A DNA stretch of 64,000 nt from Providencia rustigianii DSM 4541 (GTDB lineage Bacteria > Pseudomonadota > Gammaproteobacteria > Enterobacterales > Enterobacteriaceae), in contig NZ_GG703818.1 of the NCBI RefSeq assembly GCF_000156395.1, positions 549,944 through 613,943 on the forward strand, given 5' to 3'. The notes under the pieces are model-generated. The model was not told where the DNA came from and did no database searches. It saw only the letters and a list, made by a program, of their open reading frames with translations. The translations under genes were made by a program, and so were the position numbers. Below are positions 7,861 to 15,858 of this stretch, one piece after another. Every line of letters starts with the position of its first letter. Position 1 is the first letter of the stretch.

Positions 7861-8754
7861 TCAAGATCTAAATAATTTAGGGATTTCACGGAGACACCAA
7901 GACTTCGCCTCCCCCATACTATCGCGACGCCACGCCATAATCATATTCGATTCATGGCTAAATTCCGCCCCCACCACTTTCAGTCGACCTTCTTTAATAT
8001 CCTGTTCCACCAGCGGGTATGGCATCGTTGCCACGCCTAGCCCGGCAATGAGTGCCTTACGCTTATCTTGAATACTCGATACCGTTAATCGCTGCTGTTT
8101 GTCTAACAGTTGCACGGTGATCACTGGGCGCTCACGGGCGGTATCCGCCACGGCAATCCCACGGTATTTCACCCGCGTTGTTTCGGATAGAGGTTCAGGT
8201 TCTTGATGGATAGGATGATTTGGGCTCGCCACATAAATATGATTAAGCGTATATAGAACCTTTGAGTTCACTTCCGATGATGAACGAAAATGCATATCAG
8301 GGGCGATAACAATATCCGCACGCCCATTTTCTAAACGTTCCCATGCGCCTGCTAGTACTTCAGTAATCAGTGACAACTGAGTTTCTGATTTTTCAGCCAG
8401 CTTATCGACAAGGGGAAATAACAATTCGGCAGGCACTAATGCTTCACACACGATAGTTAAGTGGGTTTCCCAACCTTTTGCTAAGGCTTCCGCATCTGAA
8501 GTCAGCTTATCCGCGGCTTCAAGGAGCACTCTGCCGCGCTCTAATAGCATGCGCCCTACATTGGTAAATTTAGTGCGATGTCCTGAACGGTCAAACAAAA
8601 TAACATCAAGCTCTTCTTCTAGCTTCTGCATGGTGTAGCTTAGCGCGGAGGGAACTCGCCCTAATTCCTCAGCCGCTGCGGCAAAACTTCCACGACGATC
8701 GATTGCATCCATCACCCGTAATGACTCAAGTGTTAATGCTCTCTCTTTGCTCAT
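7861..8754 (-). CDS. yhaJ: LysR-type regulator YhaJ
   Basis: A 297-residue LysR-type regulator with an N-terminal winged helix (SFAAAAEELGRVPSALSYTM, residues about 23-42) and a C-terminal effector-binding domain. It matches E. coli YhaJ in length and in its position between yqjF and yhaK. YhaJ binds the yqjF promoter and responds to aromatic metabolites; in pathogenic E. coli it also controls virulence genes. It is divergent from yhaK with 121 bases between the start codons, so one operator could serve both. The last codons form part of the 11-base direct repeat that borders repeat copy A. Confidence 0.93.
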   Translation of the reverse strand: MSKERALTLESLRVMDAIDRRGSFAAAAEELGRVPSALSYTMQKLEEELDVILFDRSGHRTKFTNVGRMLLERGRVLLEAADKLTSDAEALAKGWETHLTIVCEALVPAELLFPLVDKLAEKSETQLSLITEVLAGAWERLENGRADIVIAPDMHFRSSSEVNSKVLYTLNHIYVASPNHPIHQEPEPLSETTRVKYRGIAVADTARERPVITVQLLDKQQRLTVSSIQDKRKALIAGLGVATMPYPLVEQDIKEGRLKVVGAEFSHESNMIMAWRRDSMGEAKSWCLREIPKLFRS

Positions 8755-8875
8755 GATGTATCTCTTTCAGGAAATTTGAATGAAGGAAACAGATTAACTG
8801 GCTAACAATTCAACGTCCAGATATTTATTATGACAATATATTATTACCACTATTTTTGAGTGAGGGTTAACCACT

Positions 8876-9583
8876 ATGATGAAATTAAGATCAGCTAACC
8901 ATTGTGGAAAAGCAGACTATGGTTGGCTACAAGCTCGCTATACCTTTTCATTTGGTCACTATTTTGATCCTGAGTTGATGGGATTCAAAACATTAAAAGT
9001 ACTGAATCAAGAAATCATCGCACCGGATAATGCCTTCCAACCACGGGTTTACCCACATGTGGATATTCTGAATATTATTCTGCAAGGGCATGCTGAATAC
9101 CGTGATAATTTAGGTAATGTCATCAGTGCCAAGCAAGGTGAGTGTGTCAGCTTCTCCCCAAGACCTGATTTGAGCTATAGCGAGCATAATATCTGCTCCA
9201 AAACGCCATTAACACGGTTACAACTGTGGTTAAATGCCTGTCCAGAGCAAGAATCATTGCCGCCACAAAAACTGTCATTGTCAGAGCAAGAAAACTGGTT
9301 AATCGCCTCTCCAGATGGTGAAGAACAAAGCTTACAACTTCGCCAAAAAATTTGGATCAGCCAAATTTATTTAGCACCTAATCAATCAAAAACTATCTCA
9401 TTGAGAGGGAAACATGCTTATTTACAGTCTATTTATGGTGGTTTACACGTTATCGGGAAGGAACCAACACTATTAACCATGAATTGTAATGACGGCGTAT
9501 TTGTTCAAGAAGAAAACCAATTAACCCTAAAATCTGAAAAAGCATTTCGTGGTTTATTGATTGATATAGGTGAGCAATTCTAG
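8876..9583 (+). CDS. yhaK: YhaK, pirin-like bicupin protein
   Basis: A 235-residue pirin-family bicupin, the same architecture as E. coli YhaK. The conserved N-terminal stretch ADYGWLQARYTFSFGHYFD and the metal-cupin segment with RVYPHVDILN (residues about 58-67) are clear. E. coli YhaK is a cytosolic, redox-sensitive protein whose activity is unsettled; some pirins are quercetin 2,3-dioxygenases. ATG 8876 and ATG 8879 are adjacent; the first is kept. It is divergently arranged with yhaJ, whose product may control it. Confidence 0.92.
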   Translation: MMKLRSANHCGKADYGWLQARYTFSFGHYFDPELMGFKTLKVLNQEIIAPDNAFQPRVYPHVDILNIILQGHAEYRDNLGNVISAKQGECVSFSPRPDLSYSEHNICSKTPLTRLQLWLNACPEQESLPPQKLSLSEQENWLIASPDGEEQSLQLRQKIWISQIYLAPNQSKTISLRGKHAYLQSIYGGLHVIGKEPTLLTMNCNDGVFVQEENQLTLKSEKAFRGLLIDIGEQF

Positions 9584-9597
9584 GTATCAATATTCCT

Positions 9598-9692
9598 CAC
9601 AGGGTGACAGTTAACGGGAGATATACATCAAAATTTGCAAATAAAGCCGCAAATCTAATCATTTATACCTCCTATATACCGATCACCCTGTG
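9598..9692. promoter_or_regulatory. Perfect 10-bp inverted repeat before the PRD regulator
   Basis: CACAGGGTGA at 9598-9607 and TCACCCTGTG at 9683-9692 are exact inverse complements separated by 75 bases. They lie between yhaK and the GTG start at 9772. The spacing is long for a terminator and would suit two operator half-sites or a looping arrangement for autoregulation. This is an inference from symmetry only. Confidence 0.45.
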
Positions 9693-9771
9693 TTAGAGTC
9701 CAGCCATGAGAGAGTTAAAAACCCCCATTTTTTAACTAAAACTTTTACTTTCTGATTTTAAAGGTGTTCTT

Positions 9772-11709
9772 GTGGCATTATTCATTCAACAGCGACACAA
9801 CCAAATTTTTTCGAGAATTCTCAATGAGGTTGTGCCTCAAGATGAATTAGCCAAACTGTTTTCTGTTTCTACGCGAACAATCCGATCTGATATCAATGAA
9901 ATCAACGAACTAATTGAAGCTCACAGCGCCCATATTGTGTATGAGCGAGGACGTGGCTATCGCTTAAAAATCGAGAATGCAGAGCAATTTTCCGCATTTA
10001 CTCAGCAGAATGATAACAACAGCAATATTCCCCGTACCAGTAAAGAACGTATTGATGCACTATTGTTGAAACTCCTAATGTTGTCACTGCCAGTTAAACT
10101 GGATGATATTGCTGAAGAGTGGTTTGTCAGCCGTAGCACCATTCAACAAGATATGGGCGCGGTGAGGGAACATCTTCACAAATACCAAGTTCAATTAGAA
10201 AGTATTCCTCATCAAGGCATTCGTTTGAGTGGCAGTGAATGGGCGATCCGAGCTTGTATGACTGAAGCGCTATGGCGACAATTTATCGAACAAATTACGC
10301 CAGACTTAGCAACGTTCCATCCTGATTGCATTGATAATTTGGATTTAACTTATATAGATAAAGTTATTCATAATAGTATGAATCGCTTTGATATTCGTAT
10401 TAGTAATGAAGGGCATCTGTACTTAGTCTTTAACTGTGCCGTAACCATTTTACGCATTACTCGCGGTCACGAACTTACAGTGAATACCAAAAATAATGCT
10501 GTTGAAGAGGTGATTAACAAAGCCTGCGATGAAATTTCTAAAGGGCTAATTTACTTCCTTGGAAATGATCTGTCCCATGCAGAACTCAACTTTTTGCATG
10601 ACCAAATCATTGCCCAACGCATTAATAACCAGGATTCCACCACACAAAAAAGTGGCAGCCACAATGCACTCTCTGAACATATTTTAAATTACATCAATGA
10701 TCGCTATAACTATGATTTACGCAGTGATGAAAAACTGAAAAAAGATTTAAATACCCACCTTTCCTCACTAATCACGCGGCTTCAGTATCATATTTCCACC
10801 CCAAATCCATTGCTATCAGATATAAAACAATATTATCCATTTGCCTACGATGTCACCTTAAGTGCATTAACCAGCGCCAGTAAGCATCTATTACCCTATC
10901 CCGTGAATGAAGATGAGTTGGGTTATTTAGCGGTACATATTGGCGTTAGCCTTGAGCGCAACTATGGGGCAGGCTCCATGCGTCAGACTGAGGTTTTGGT
11001 CGTGACCGATGCGGGTAACTCAACCTTTCGAGTGGTCGAATCCAAAATTATGCGTGAATTTCCACAGCTTAAATTCAGCCGTGGATTAACCCTGCAAGAA
11101 TATGAGTCCTTAAGTGAAGTCAGCGAAGATTTTGTTATCACGACGGTACGTATTTCTGAAAAAAATAAACCTGTGATTAAAATCGCGCCATTCCCCACGC
11201 CTTACCAGTTGGAGCAAGTCGGCCGCTTAGCCATGGTAGACCAAACTCGCCCATACATTATTGAGCGTTTTTTTGATGAGCGATTTTTTATGGTCATCAA
11301 CGAAAAAATTAGCCAAGAGGCACTTTTCCAAACGGTATGCAGTAAATTGCAACAAGAAGGTTATGTCACCGCTGAGTTTTATCCCTCATTACAAGAACGT
11401 GAATCCATTGTTTCGACGCTGCTTGGCGAAGGGATCGCCCTGCCACATTCATTGGGCTTGTTAGCCAATAAAACCGTCGTTGTCACGATCCTTGCCCCCA
11501 AAGGTATTGAGTGGAATAAAGAAACGAAAGAGAATGCGTATGTCATTTTTCTGCTGGCAATCAGTAAAACGGATTACGAGGAAGCCATGGCGATTTATGA
11601 TTTATTTGTCACTTTTGTCAAAGAAAAAACCACTCGCCGCTTAGTCAACGTCAAAAATTTCAATGAATTTCAAGCTATTGCTAAAGATAGTCTCGCGCGA
11701 ATTCTTTAG
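9772..11709 (+). CDS. BglG/MtlR-type PTS-controlled transcription activator (HTH-HTH-PRD-PRD-EIIB-EIIA)
   Basis: A 645-residue regulator from GTG 9772, five bases after AAGGTG. Order of domains: HTH near 24-45 (ELAKLFSVSTRTIRSDINEI), second HTH near 110-135, PRD1 about 190-290, PRD2 about 300-400, an EIIB-like domain about 405-495, and an EIIA(fructose/mannitol)-like domain about 510-645. PRD2 keeps both histidines, H329 and H389, and the EIIA-like domain keeps IALPH (H559). In PRD1 the usual second histidine is asparagine (N221), and the EIIB-like loop VTDAGNST has no cysteine. It is thus a DNA-binding, phosphorylation-controlled activator rather than an RNA antiterminator, and presumably controls the downstream operon. 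Confidence 0.88.
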   Translation: MALFIQQRHNQIFSRILNEVVPQDELAKLFSVSTRTIRSDINEINELIEAHSAHIVYERGRGYRLKIENAEQFSAFTQQNDNNSNIPRTSKERIDALLLKLLMLSLPVKLDDIAEEWFVSRSTIQQDMGAVREHLHKYQVQLESIPHQGIRLSGSEWAIRACMTEALWRQFIEQITPDLATFHPDCIDNLDLTYIDKVIHNSMNRFDIRISNEGHLYLVFNCAVTILRITRGHELTVNTKNNAVEEVINKACDEISKGLIYFLGNDLSHAELNFLHDQIIAQRINNQDSTTQKSGSHNALSEHILNYINDRYNYDLRSDEKLKKDLNTHLSSLITRLQYHISTPNPLLSDIKQYYPFAYDVTLSALTSASKHLLPYPVNEDELGYLAVHIGVSLERNYGAGSMRQTEVLVVTDAGNSTFRVVESKIMREFPQLKFSRGLTLQEYESLSEVSEDFVITTVRISEKNKPVIKIAPFPTPYQLEQVGRLAMVDQTRPYIIERFFDERFFMVINEKISQEALFQTVCSKLQQEGYVTAEFYPSLQERESIVSTLLGEGIALPHSLGLLANKTVVVTILAPKGIEWNKETKENAYVIFLLAISKTDYEEAMAIYDLFVTFVKEKTTRRLVNVKNFNEFQAIAKDSLARIL

Positions 11710-12189
11710 CATAGCGTAGCTTCCACTTTTCCACGGAAAAAAGGAAGTTACGCATCTTTACGTGATCCTAACCACAACTCCATCAATTAGTTTCCCGTCA
11801 AAATGCATCCGTTGATGCGTAAATTGACCAAGTGGAAATAGAAATCCAGCGGATATCCGATTTCCACTTTGCTCATTTCCACTTTTCCGTCCTTCCGTGG
11901 GTGTCACTTCCATAAATTAAAAATAAAATTAACATATTGAATTTTAAAAATTTTTAATTTATTTATTAGAAAATACTTTATTTACATCCTATCTAAATAC
12001 GTTATTTTTCCACTTGCCTTCCTTTTAGACCAAAAATCACCCTATTTTCATCTCTCAATATTTCCAGCTTATTTCCACTTTGAAATGGAAATTCACTGTC
12101 TGCAAAAACACGTAGGAACCGATTAAGGTATTAGACATAAAGAAACCTCGTCATTTGATTTTTAATATTACTTTGGATTTTAAACAGTT
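11710..12189. promoter_or_regulatory. Operator-like array of TTTCCACTT repeats before the PRD/SFCGS operon
   Basis: This 480-bp gap carries the 9-mer TTTCCACTT, or a near copy, in both orientations: 11720 (CTTCCACTTTT), 11830-11838 (reverse), 11861-11869, 11876-11884, 12007-12015 and 12072-12080, plus an inverted half TGGAAAT at 12086-12092. AAGTGGAAAT at 11830-11839 and ATTTCCACTT at 11860-11869 are a perfect 10-bp inverted pair, and ATTTCCA (12071) with TGGAAAT (12086) is another. Such clustering is best explained as binding sites for the adjacent HTH regulator. A small GCATC/GATGC hairpin lies at 11805-11818. No gene was found here. Confidence 0.6.
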
Positions 12190-12528
12190 ATGAGTGAATC
12201 AGTTGTAGTTTTTAAGATGTTAGACGACGACCTTGATATCGATGAGGTCACTCAAAAACTGCTGGCAGTGATTACTGACTGGCTAAAACAGGAGGCGTGC
12301 TACACCACCGATGTACAACAACAAATGTTGGAGTCTCATCTAAAAGCCATGGTTGCCAGAGCAAAAACGGGTGAAGCATTACCTGAAGTGGATATCAGTT
12401 TATTTGACGAAATATCACCGCATTCTATCGCGTTGGCACAAAGAGTTGTCGACACACTGCCGGGCTTGGCACCTGAAGAGACTTACTTGCTCTCGGTTCA
12501 CTTTGAAGTTGCCCGTTCTAATGATTAA
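12190..12528 (+). CDS. Stand-alone PRD domain protein (EF_0829/AHA_3910 family)
   Basis: A 112-residue protein made of a single PTS regulation domain, with the two PRD-type histidines H50 (ESHLKAMVARAK) and H104 (LSVHFEVAR). It has no DNA- or RNA-binding segment and no membrane helix. It corresponds to the small PRD family seen first in the conserved SFCGS/DUF4310-4312 neighbourhood of Enterococcus and Aeromonas. It could pass or sense phosphate from the PTS; its role is not established. It opens the operon, with the SFCGS gene starting 32 bases after its stop. Confidence 0.82.
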   Translation: MSESVVVFKMLDDDLDIDEVTQKLLAVITDWLKQEACYTTDVQQQMLESHLKAMVARAKTGEALPEVDISLFDEISPHSIALAQRVVDTLPGLAPEETYLLSVHFEVARSND

Positions 12529-12560
12529 TTTTTAGCAAGATAAAGTTTGGAGAATTCATT

Positions 12561-12926
12561 ATGAAACAAATCGTTATTGTTATCGGCGATCGTTTAGGTA
12601 AAGGTCAGAAAGTTGCAGTGGGCGTTGAAACTGCCGGTGGAAAAGCCATTGTAGTTCCCGGTGTTGCAGCAGATATGAAACTGGGCGATGTCATGCATCA
12701 AGAACAAGCTGACCTTGGAATTTCATTCTGTGGCAGCGGTGGCGCCGGTGCTATCACCGCTCAAACTAAATATGGCTACAAAGCTCGTTATGGGATGCGC
12801 TCTATTGAAGAGGGAGAAACCGCGATTGCAGATGGTTGCAATGTTTTAGGTTTCGGTTTTATGGACAAGGAAGAGTTAGGCGAGCGCTTAGTTAAAGCAT
12901 TTAATAAAAAATACGGCAACGCTTAA
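12561..12926 (+). CDS. SFCGS glycine-rich family protein (DUF2620-type)
   Basis: A 121-residue soluble protein with the family signature SFCGSGGAGAITAQT (C57) and a second cysteine at C93. ATG 12561 follows TTGGAGAATT. The first strand MKQIVIVIGDRLGKGQ and a cysteine followed by a glycine-rich loop recall PTS EIIB proteins, in which such a cysteine carries the phosphate; that is my inference. The family occurs only with the DUF4310/4311/4312 proteins in one conserved neighbourhood, so it is likely a cytosolic subunit of that transporter. Its stop overlaps the next start (TAATG). Confidence 0.85.
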   Translation: MKQIVIVIGDRLGKGQKVAVGVETAGGKAIVVPGVAADMKLGDVMHQEQADLGISFCGSGGAGAITAQTKYGYKARYGMRSIEEGETAIADGCNVLGFGFMDKEELGERLVKAFNKKYGNA

Positions 12927-13222
12927 TGAAAAAATCTATCGAAACGGTGGTACGGGTGACAGGGCAAGGCGATACCAAGCAAAAAGCCATTGCTGACGCC
13001 TTAAATTCGATTCAAAAAACCGTACTTAAAGACAGCACAGACATCATTCTACGGATAGAGCCTCGGGATGTTGAGATTGTTAGTGCTCACTATCAGTCGC
13101 GGACAGAAAAATTTCTATTTCTCTTTTTGCCACGTAAACGTGAGCATTTTCGTGTCGTGCTCGACGTTTCACTAGATGTCACCTTACTTTCTGTTAACGA
13201 AATTCCATTTACAGAACAATAA
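12926..13222 (+). CDS. DUF4312 family protein (EF_0831 family)
   Basis: A 98-residue soluble protein beginning MKKSIETVVRVTGQGDTKQKA, translationally coupled to the SFCGS gene through a one-base overlap. It has a mixed alpha/beta pattern, with a basic stretch FLPRKREH near residues 67-74, and no transmembrane helix. The family has no assigned activity. It always accompanies the DUF4310 and DUF4311 membrane proteins, so it is taken here as a second cytosolic component of the putative transporter. Confidence 0.82.
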   Translation: MKKSIETVVRVTGQGDTKQKAIADALNSIQKTVLKDSTDIILRIEPRDVEIVSAHYQSRTEKFLFLFLPRKREHFRVVLDVSLDVTLLSVNEIPFTEQ

Positions 13223-13248
13223 AAGCAATCAGGTCTGGAGTTAATTCC

Positions 13249-14040
13249 ATGAGTGAAACTGCATCTTTCTTAGAAATATTGGGCATGTCCCTGATTATCG
13301 GCGGTCTCTGCGGCTTTGGTTTAGGCGCAGGGGCGGCACGTATGTTCCATGCCCCCACCATTCAAGGTATGGGAGCATTCCGTACATTAGGTGAGTTAAA
13401 TGCTTGTGAGGGCGATCCTGCATCCCACTTCTCATTCGGCTTAGGATTTTTCTTCAACGCATGGGCATCCTCCGTTGCGGCTGGGGCATTTACCCAAGAC
13501 GTTGATCACCGCATCATTCCAAACTGGGGTGCGGCAGCGCTACTTACCAAGAACCGTAGTGTGGCAGACACATTACATAATCCGAAAAAAATGGCGATAG
13601 CCTGTGCGATTATCGGGGCCTTTGTAGTCGCTTTCTTAAATACCACGGCATCTGCGGTACCGGCTGCACTGCAAACGACAGCAATTAATGTGTTAGTTCC
13701 TGCGGCAAACTTACTGGTTAACACCGTGATGCCAGTTATTTTCTGGTTAGCTGCGATGGATGCCGGTCGCCGTTCAGGCTTCTGGGCAACCCTGTTCGGT
13801 GGTTGTGCACAGTTAATTATGGGTAACGCTATTCCAGGTTTGGTACTCGGTATCCTGATCGGGAAAGGCGTTGATGATAATGGCTGGAACCGTATTACGC
13901 GTACCATGATGATTACCGTTGTTCTGCTGTTTGTTCTGAGTGGCTTCTTCCGTGAGTTTGACCTGAAGATGATCACCTCCTTCAACCTAGATAAACCATT
14001 GTGGCTTGAATACGTCCACGGTCTGCTGAGCGGGAAATAA
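13249..14040 (+). CDS. DUF4311 family integral membrane protein (EF_0832 family)
   Basis: A 263-residue membrane protein with about seven hydrophobic segments. Conserved polar features in the first part include AARMFHAPTIQGMGAFRTLGE (residues 30-50) and NACEGDPASH. A GGAG box precedes ATG 13249. The neighbouring DUF4310 gene begins two bases after its stop. The two membrane proteins together resemble the EIIC/EIID arrangement of mannose-type PTS permeases in layout only; I see no clear sequence kinship. Probable role: half of the membrane channel for the substrate broken down by the three enzymes encoded downstream. Confidence 0.83.
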   Translation: MSETASFLEILGMSLIIGGLCGFGLGAGAARMFHAPTIQGMGAFRTLGELNACEGDPASHFSFGLGFFFNAWASSVAAGAFTQDVDHRIIPNWGAAALLTKNRSVADTLHNPKKMAIACAIIGAFVVAFLNTTASAVPAALQTTAINVLVPAANLLVNTVMPVIFWLAAMDAGRRSGFWATLFGGCAQLIMGNAIPGLVLGILIGKGVDDNGWNRITRTMMITVVLLFVLSGFFREFDLKMITSFNLDKPLWLEYVHGLLSGK

Positions 14041-14042
14041 TC

Positions 14043-14693
14043 ATGACAACTGAAATCAACAAACAAGACTTTTGGTACGCAGAGTGGTCTTTCCCCATCT
14101 TTGTTGGGCTGCTCTCTTCGGGGATCTTTGCGGGTACCCATATGTACGTGGTTTATGGATTTGGGGCATTTAACGAAGTGGCTTTCGTCGCCATGTTACG
14201 TGCAGGTCTGGATACCGGCGTTTATGGCGCAGTTGCCGCATTCGGCGCAAGTTTCTTATTCGCCCGAATCATTGAGGGCTCCCTCGTGGGGATTCTGGAT
14301 ATCGGTGGCGCCCTACAAACGGGGATTGGCTTAGGTGTTCCAGCGCTATTTCTTGCCGCTGGCTGGGATATTTTAGTCACTAACTTTTGGATTTCGTTAA
14401 TTACTGGATTATTCCTTGGGGTTTTAATCGGCTTAATCATTGTTTTTGCGCGTAAATTCACTATTGCACAAGCCAACTCTACATTTGGTGCCGATGTCAT
14501 GATGGGTGCCGGTAATACTTCAGGTCGTTTTCTCGGTCCATTGATTATTCTGGCAGCCATGGCGGCCTCGATTCCGATTGGTATCGGCGCTCTGATTGGT
14601 GCTCTGATTTTCTATATATGGCAAAAACCCGTAGCGGGTGGCGCGATCCTAGGTGCAATGCTGTTCGGGTATTTCTTCCCGCTCGCAGCCTAA
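14043..14693 (+). CDS. DUF4310 family integral membrane protein (EF_0833 family)
   Basis: A 216-residue membrane protein with six or so hydrophobic segments and many glycines in the helices (for example GILDIGGALQTGIGLGVPAL near residues 80-99). It starts two bases after the DUF4311 stop, so the two are probably made in equal amounts. Its family is confined to the same conserved cluster. I infer that it pairs with the DUF4311 protein in the inner membrane as a transporter. A long antisense open frame over this region is a shadow of its codon pattern and was not annotated. Confidence 0.83.
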   Translation: MTTEINKQDFWYAEWSFPIFVGLLSSGIFAGTHMYVVYGFGAFNEVAFVAMLRAGLDTGVYGAVAAFGASFLFARIIEGSLVGILDIGGALQTGIGLGVPALFLAAGWDILVTNFWISLITGLFLGVLIGLIIVFARKFTIAQANSTFGADVMMGAGNTSGRFLGPLIILAAMAASIPIGIGALIGALIFYIWQKPVAGGAILGAMLFGYFFPLAA

Positions 14694-14718
14694 TCGTCTG
14701 AGAACTAAGAGGGCAGTT

Positions 14719-15858
14719 ATGTATTCTCTGATAATCAAAAATGGTAAACGTATCGATGGCGAGATAATCGATATTCTGATTAAAAACGGCAAAATCGAGG
14801 CGGCGGGTCCGGAGTTGGCTCACCACCAGCAAGCTGAGAAAGTGATTGATCTTGAAGGTAAGATTTATGTTAGTGCCGGATGGATTGATTCTCATGCTCA
14901 CTGTTTTGTCGAATCCCCCATCTACTTCGATGAACCAGATCTTGCAGGCGCTGCGGGCGGAGTTACCTCACTGGTTGATGCTGGAAGTGTCGGTGCCGAT
15001 GATATCGACAAGTTTTATCAGCTCACCACACAATCTAAAACCAACGTCTTCTCGCTACTGAATATTTCGCGTATTGGCATCATCGCGCAAAACGAACTGT
15101 CCGATATGAGCAATATTGACGATGTTTGCTTCCAACAAGCCATTGAGCGCCATCCCGGTTTTGTCGTGGGATTAAAAGCTCGCATGAGTAAAAGTGTGGT
15201 TGGCGAAAACGGAATTGCCCCGCTGCTCCGTGCCAAAGAGATGCAGAAAAAACACCGTTTACCATTAATGGTACATATTGGAAATAACCCACCAAACATT
15301 GATGAAGTCGCAGATTTGCTGACTCGCGGGGATATTATTACCCACTGCTTTAATGGTAAACCCAACAAAATTCTTGGTGACGATGGCTATCTCAAGCCGT
15401 CTATCGCTCGCGCGTTAGCGCGTGGCGTGATCCTCGATGTGGGTCATGGCGGTGAAAGTTTTAGCTTTAAAGTCGCTGAACAAGCCATGCGTATTGGAAC
15501 GTATCCCGACATTATTAGCTCTGATATCTATCACCGTAACCGCGTGAATGGCCCCGTTTATAGCCTCGCATTCGTGATGACTAAATTCTTGTGTATGGGC
15601 TTTAGCGCAGAGCAAATCCTACGTTGTGTGACAGAAAAAGCTGCCGACTTACTGGCGCTACCAGCCAAAGGTTATTTGAGACCCGGCTTTGATGCAGACA
15701 TTACCCTATTTGACCTGAAAGAAGAGCCGACTGAGCTAACGGATGCAGAAGGAGAACGCCGCATTGGAACACAGCGTTTTGTTCCCGTTACTGCCATTGT
15801 CGGTGGAAAACACATTATTCCTGCACAAGGCGAATCTGAACATGAAATCAATTTATGA
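14719..15858 (+). CDS. Amidohydrolase/deacetylase family metallohydrolase (EF_0837/AHA_3915 family)
   Basis: A 379-residue amidohydrolase-superfamily enzyme from ATG 14719, preceded by AAGAGGG. Metal-site features are visible: DSHAHCF near residue 58 (HxH), the likely carboxylated lysine in GLKARMSKS, MVHIGNN, ITHCFNG and the final aspartate in SSDIYHR. It is predicted to hydrolyse a C-N bond in the imported compound, such as removing an acyl group from an amino sugar acid. It overlaps the next gene by 17 bases. The substrate is unknown, and annotation as dihydroorotase would be misleading. Confidence 0.87.
   Translation: MYSLIIKNGKRIDGEIIDILIKNGKIEAAGPELAHHQQAEKVIDLEGKIYVSAGWIDSHAHCFVESPIYFDEPDLAGAAGGVTSLVDAGSVGADDIDKFYQLTTQSKTNVFSLLNISRIGIIAQNELSDMSNIDDVCFQQAIERHPGFVVGLKARMSKSVVGENGIAPLLRAKEMQKKHRLPLMVHIGNNPPNIDEVADLLTRGDIITHCFNGKPNKILGDDGYLKPSIARALARGVILDVGHGGESFSFKVAEQAMRIGTYPDIISSDIYHRNRVNGPVYSLAFVMTKFLCMGFSAEQILRCVTEKAADLLALPAKGYLRPGFDADITLFDLKEEPTELTDAEGERRIGTQRFVPVTAIVGGKHIIPAQGESEHEINL

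Noticed and set aside
13506-14141. 211-codon antisense open frame over DUF4311
   Set aside because: It mirrors the codon pattern of a well-supported membrane protein gene, has no RBS or similarity, and begins in the next gene.
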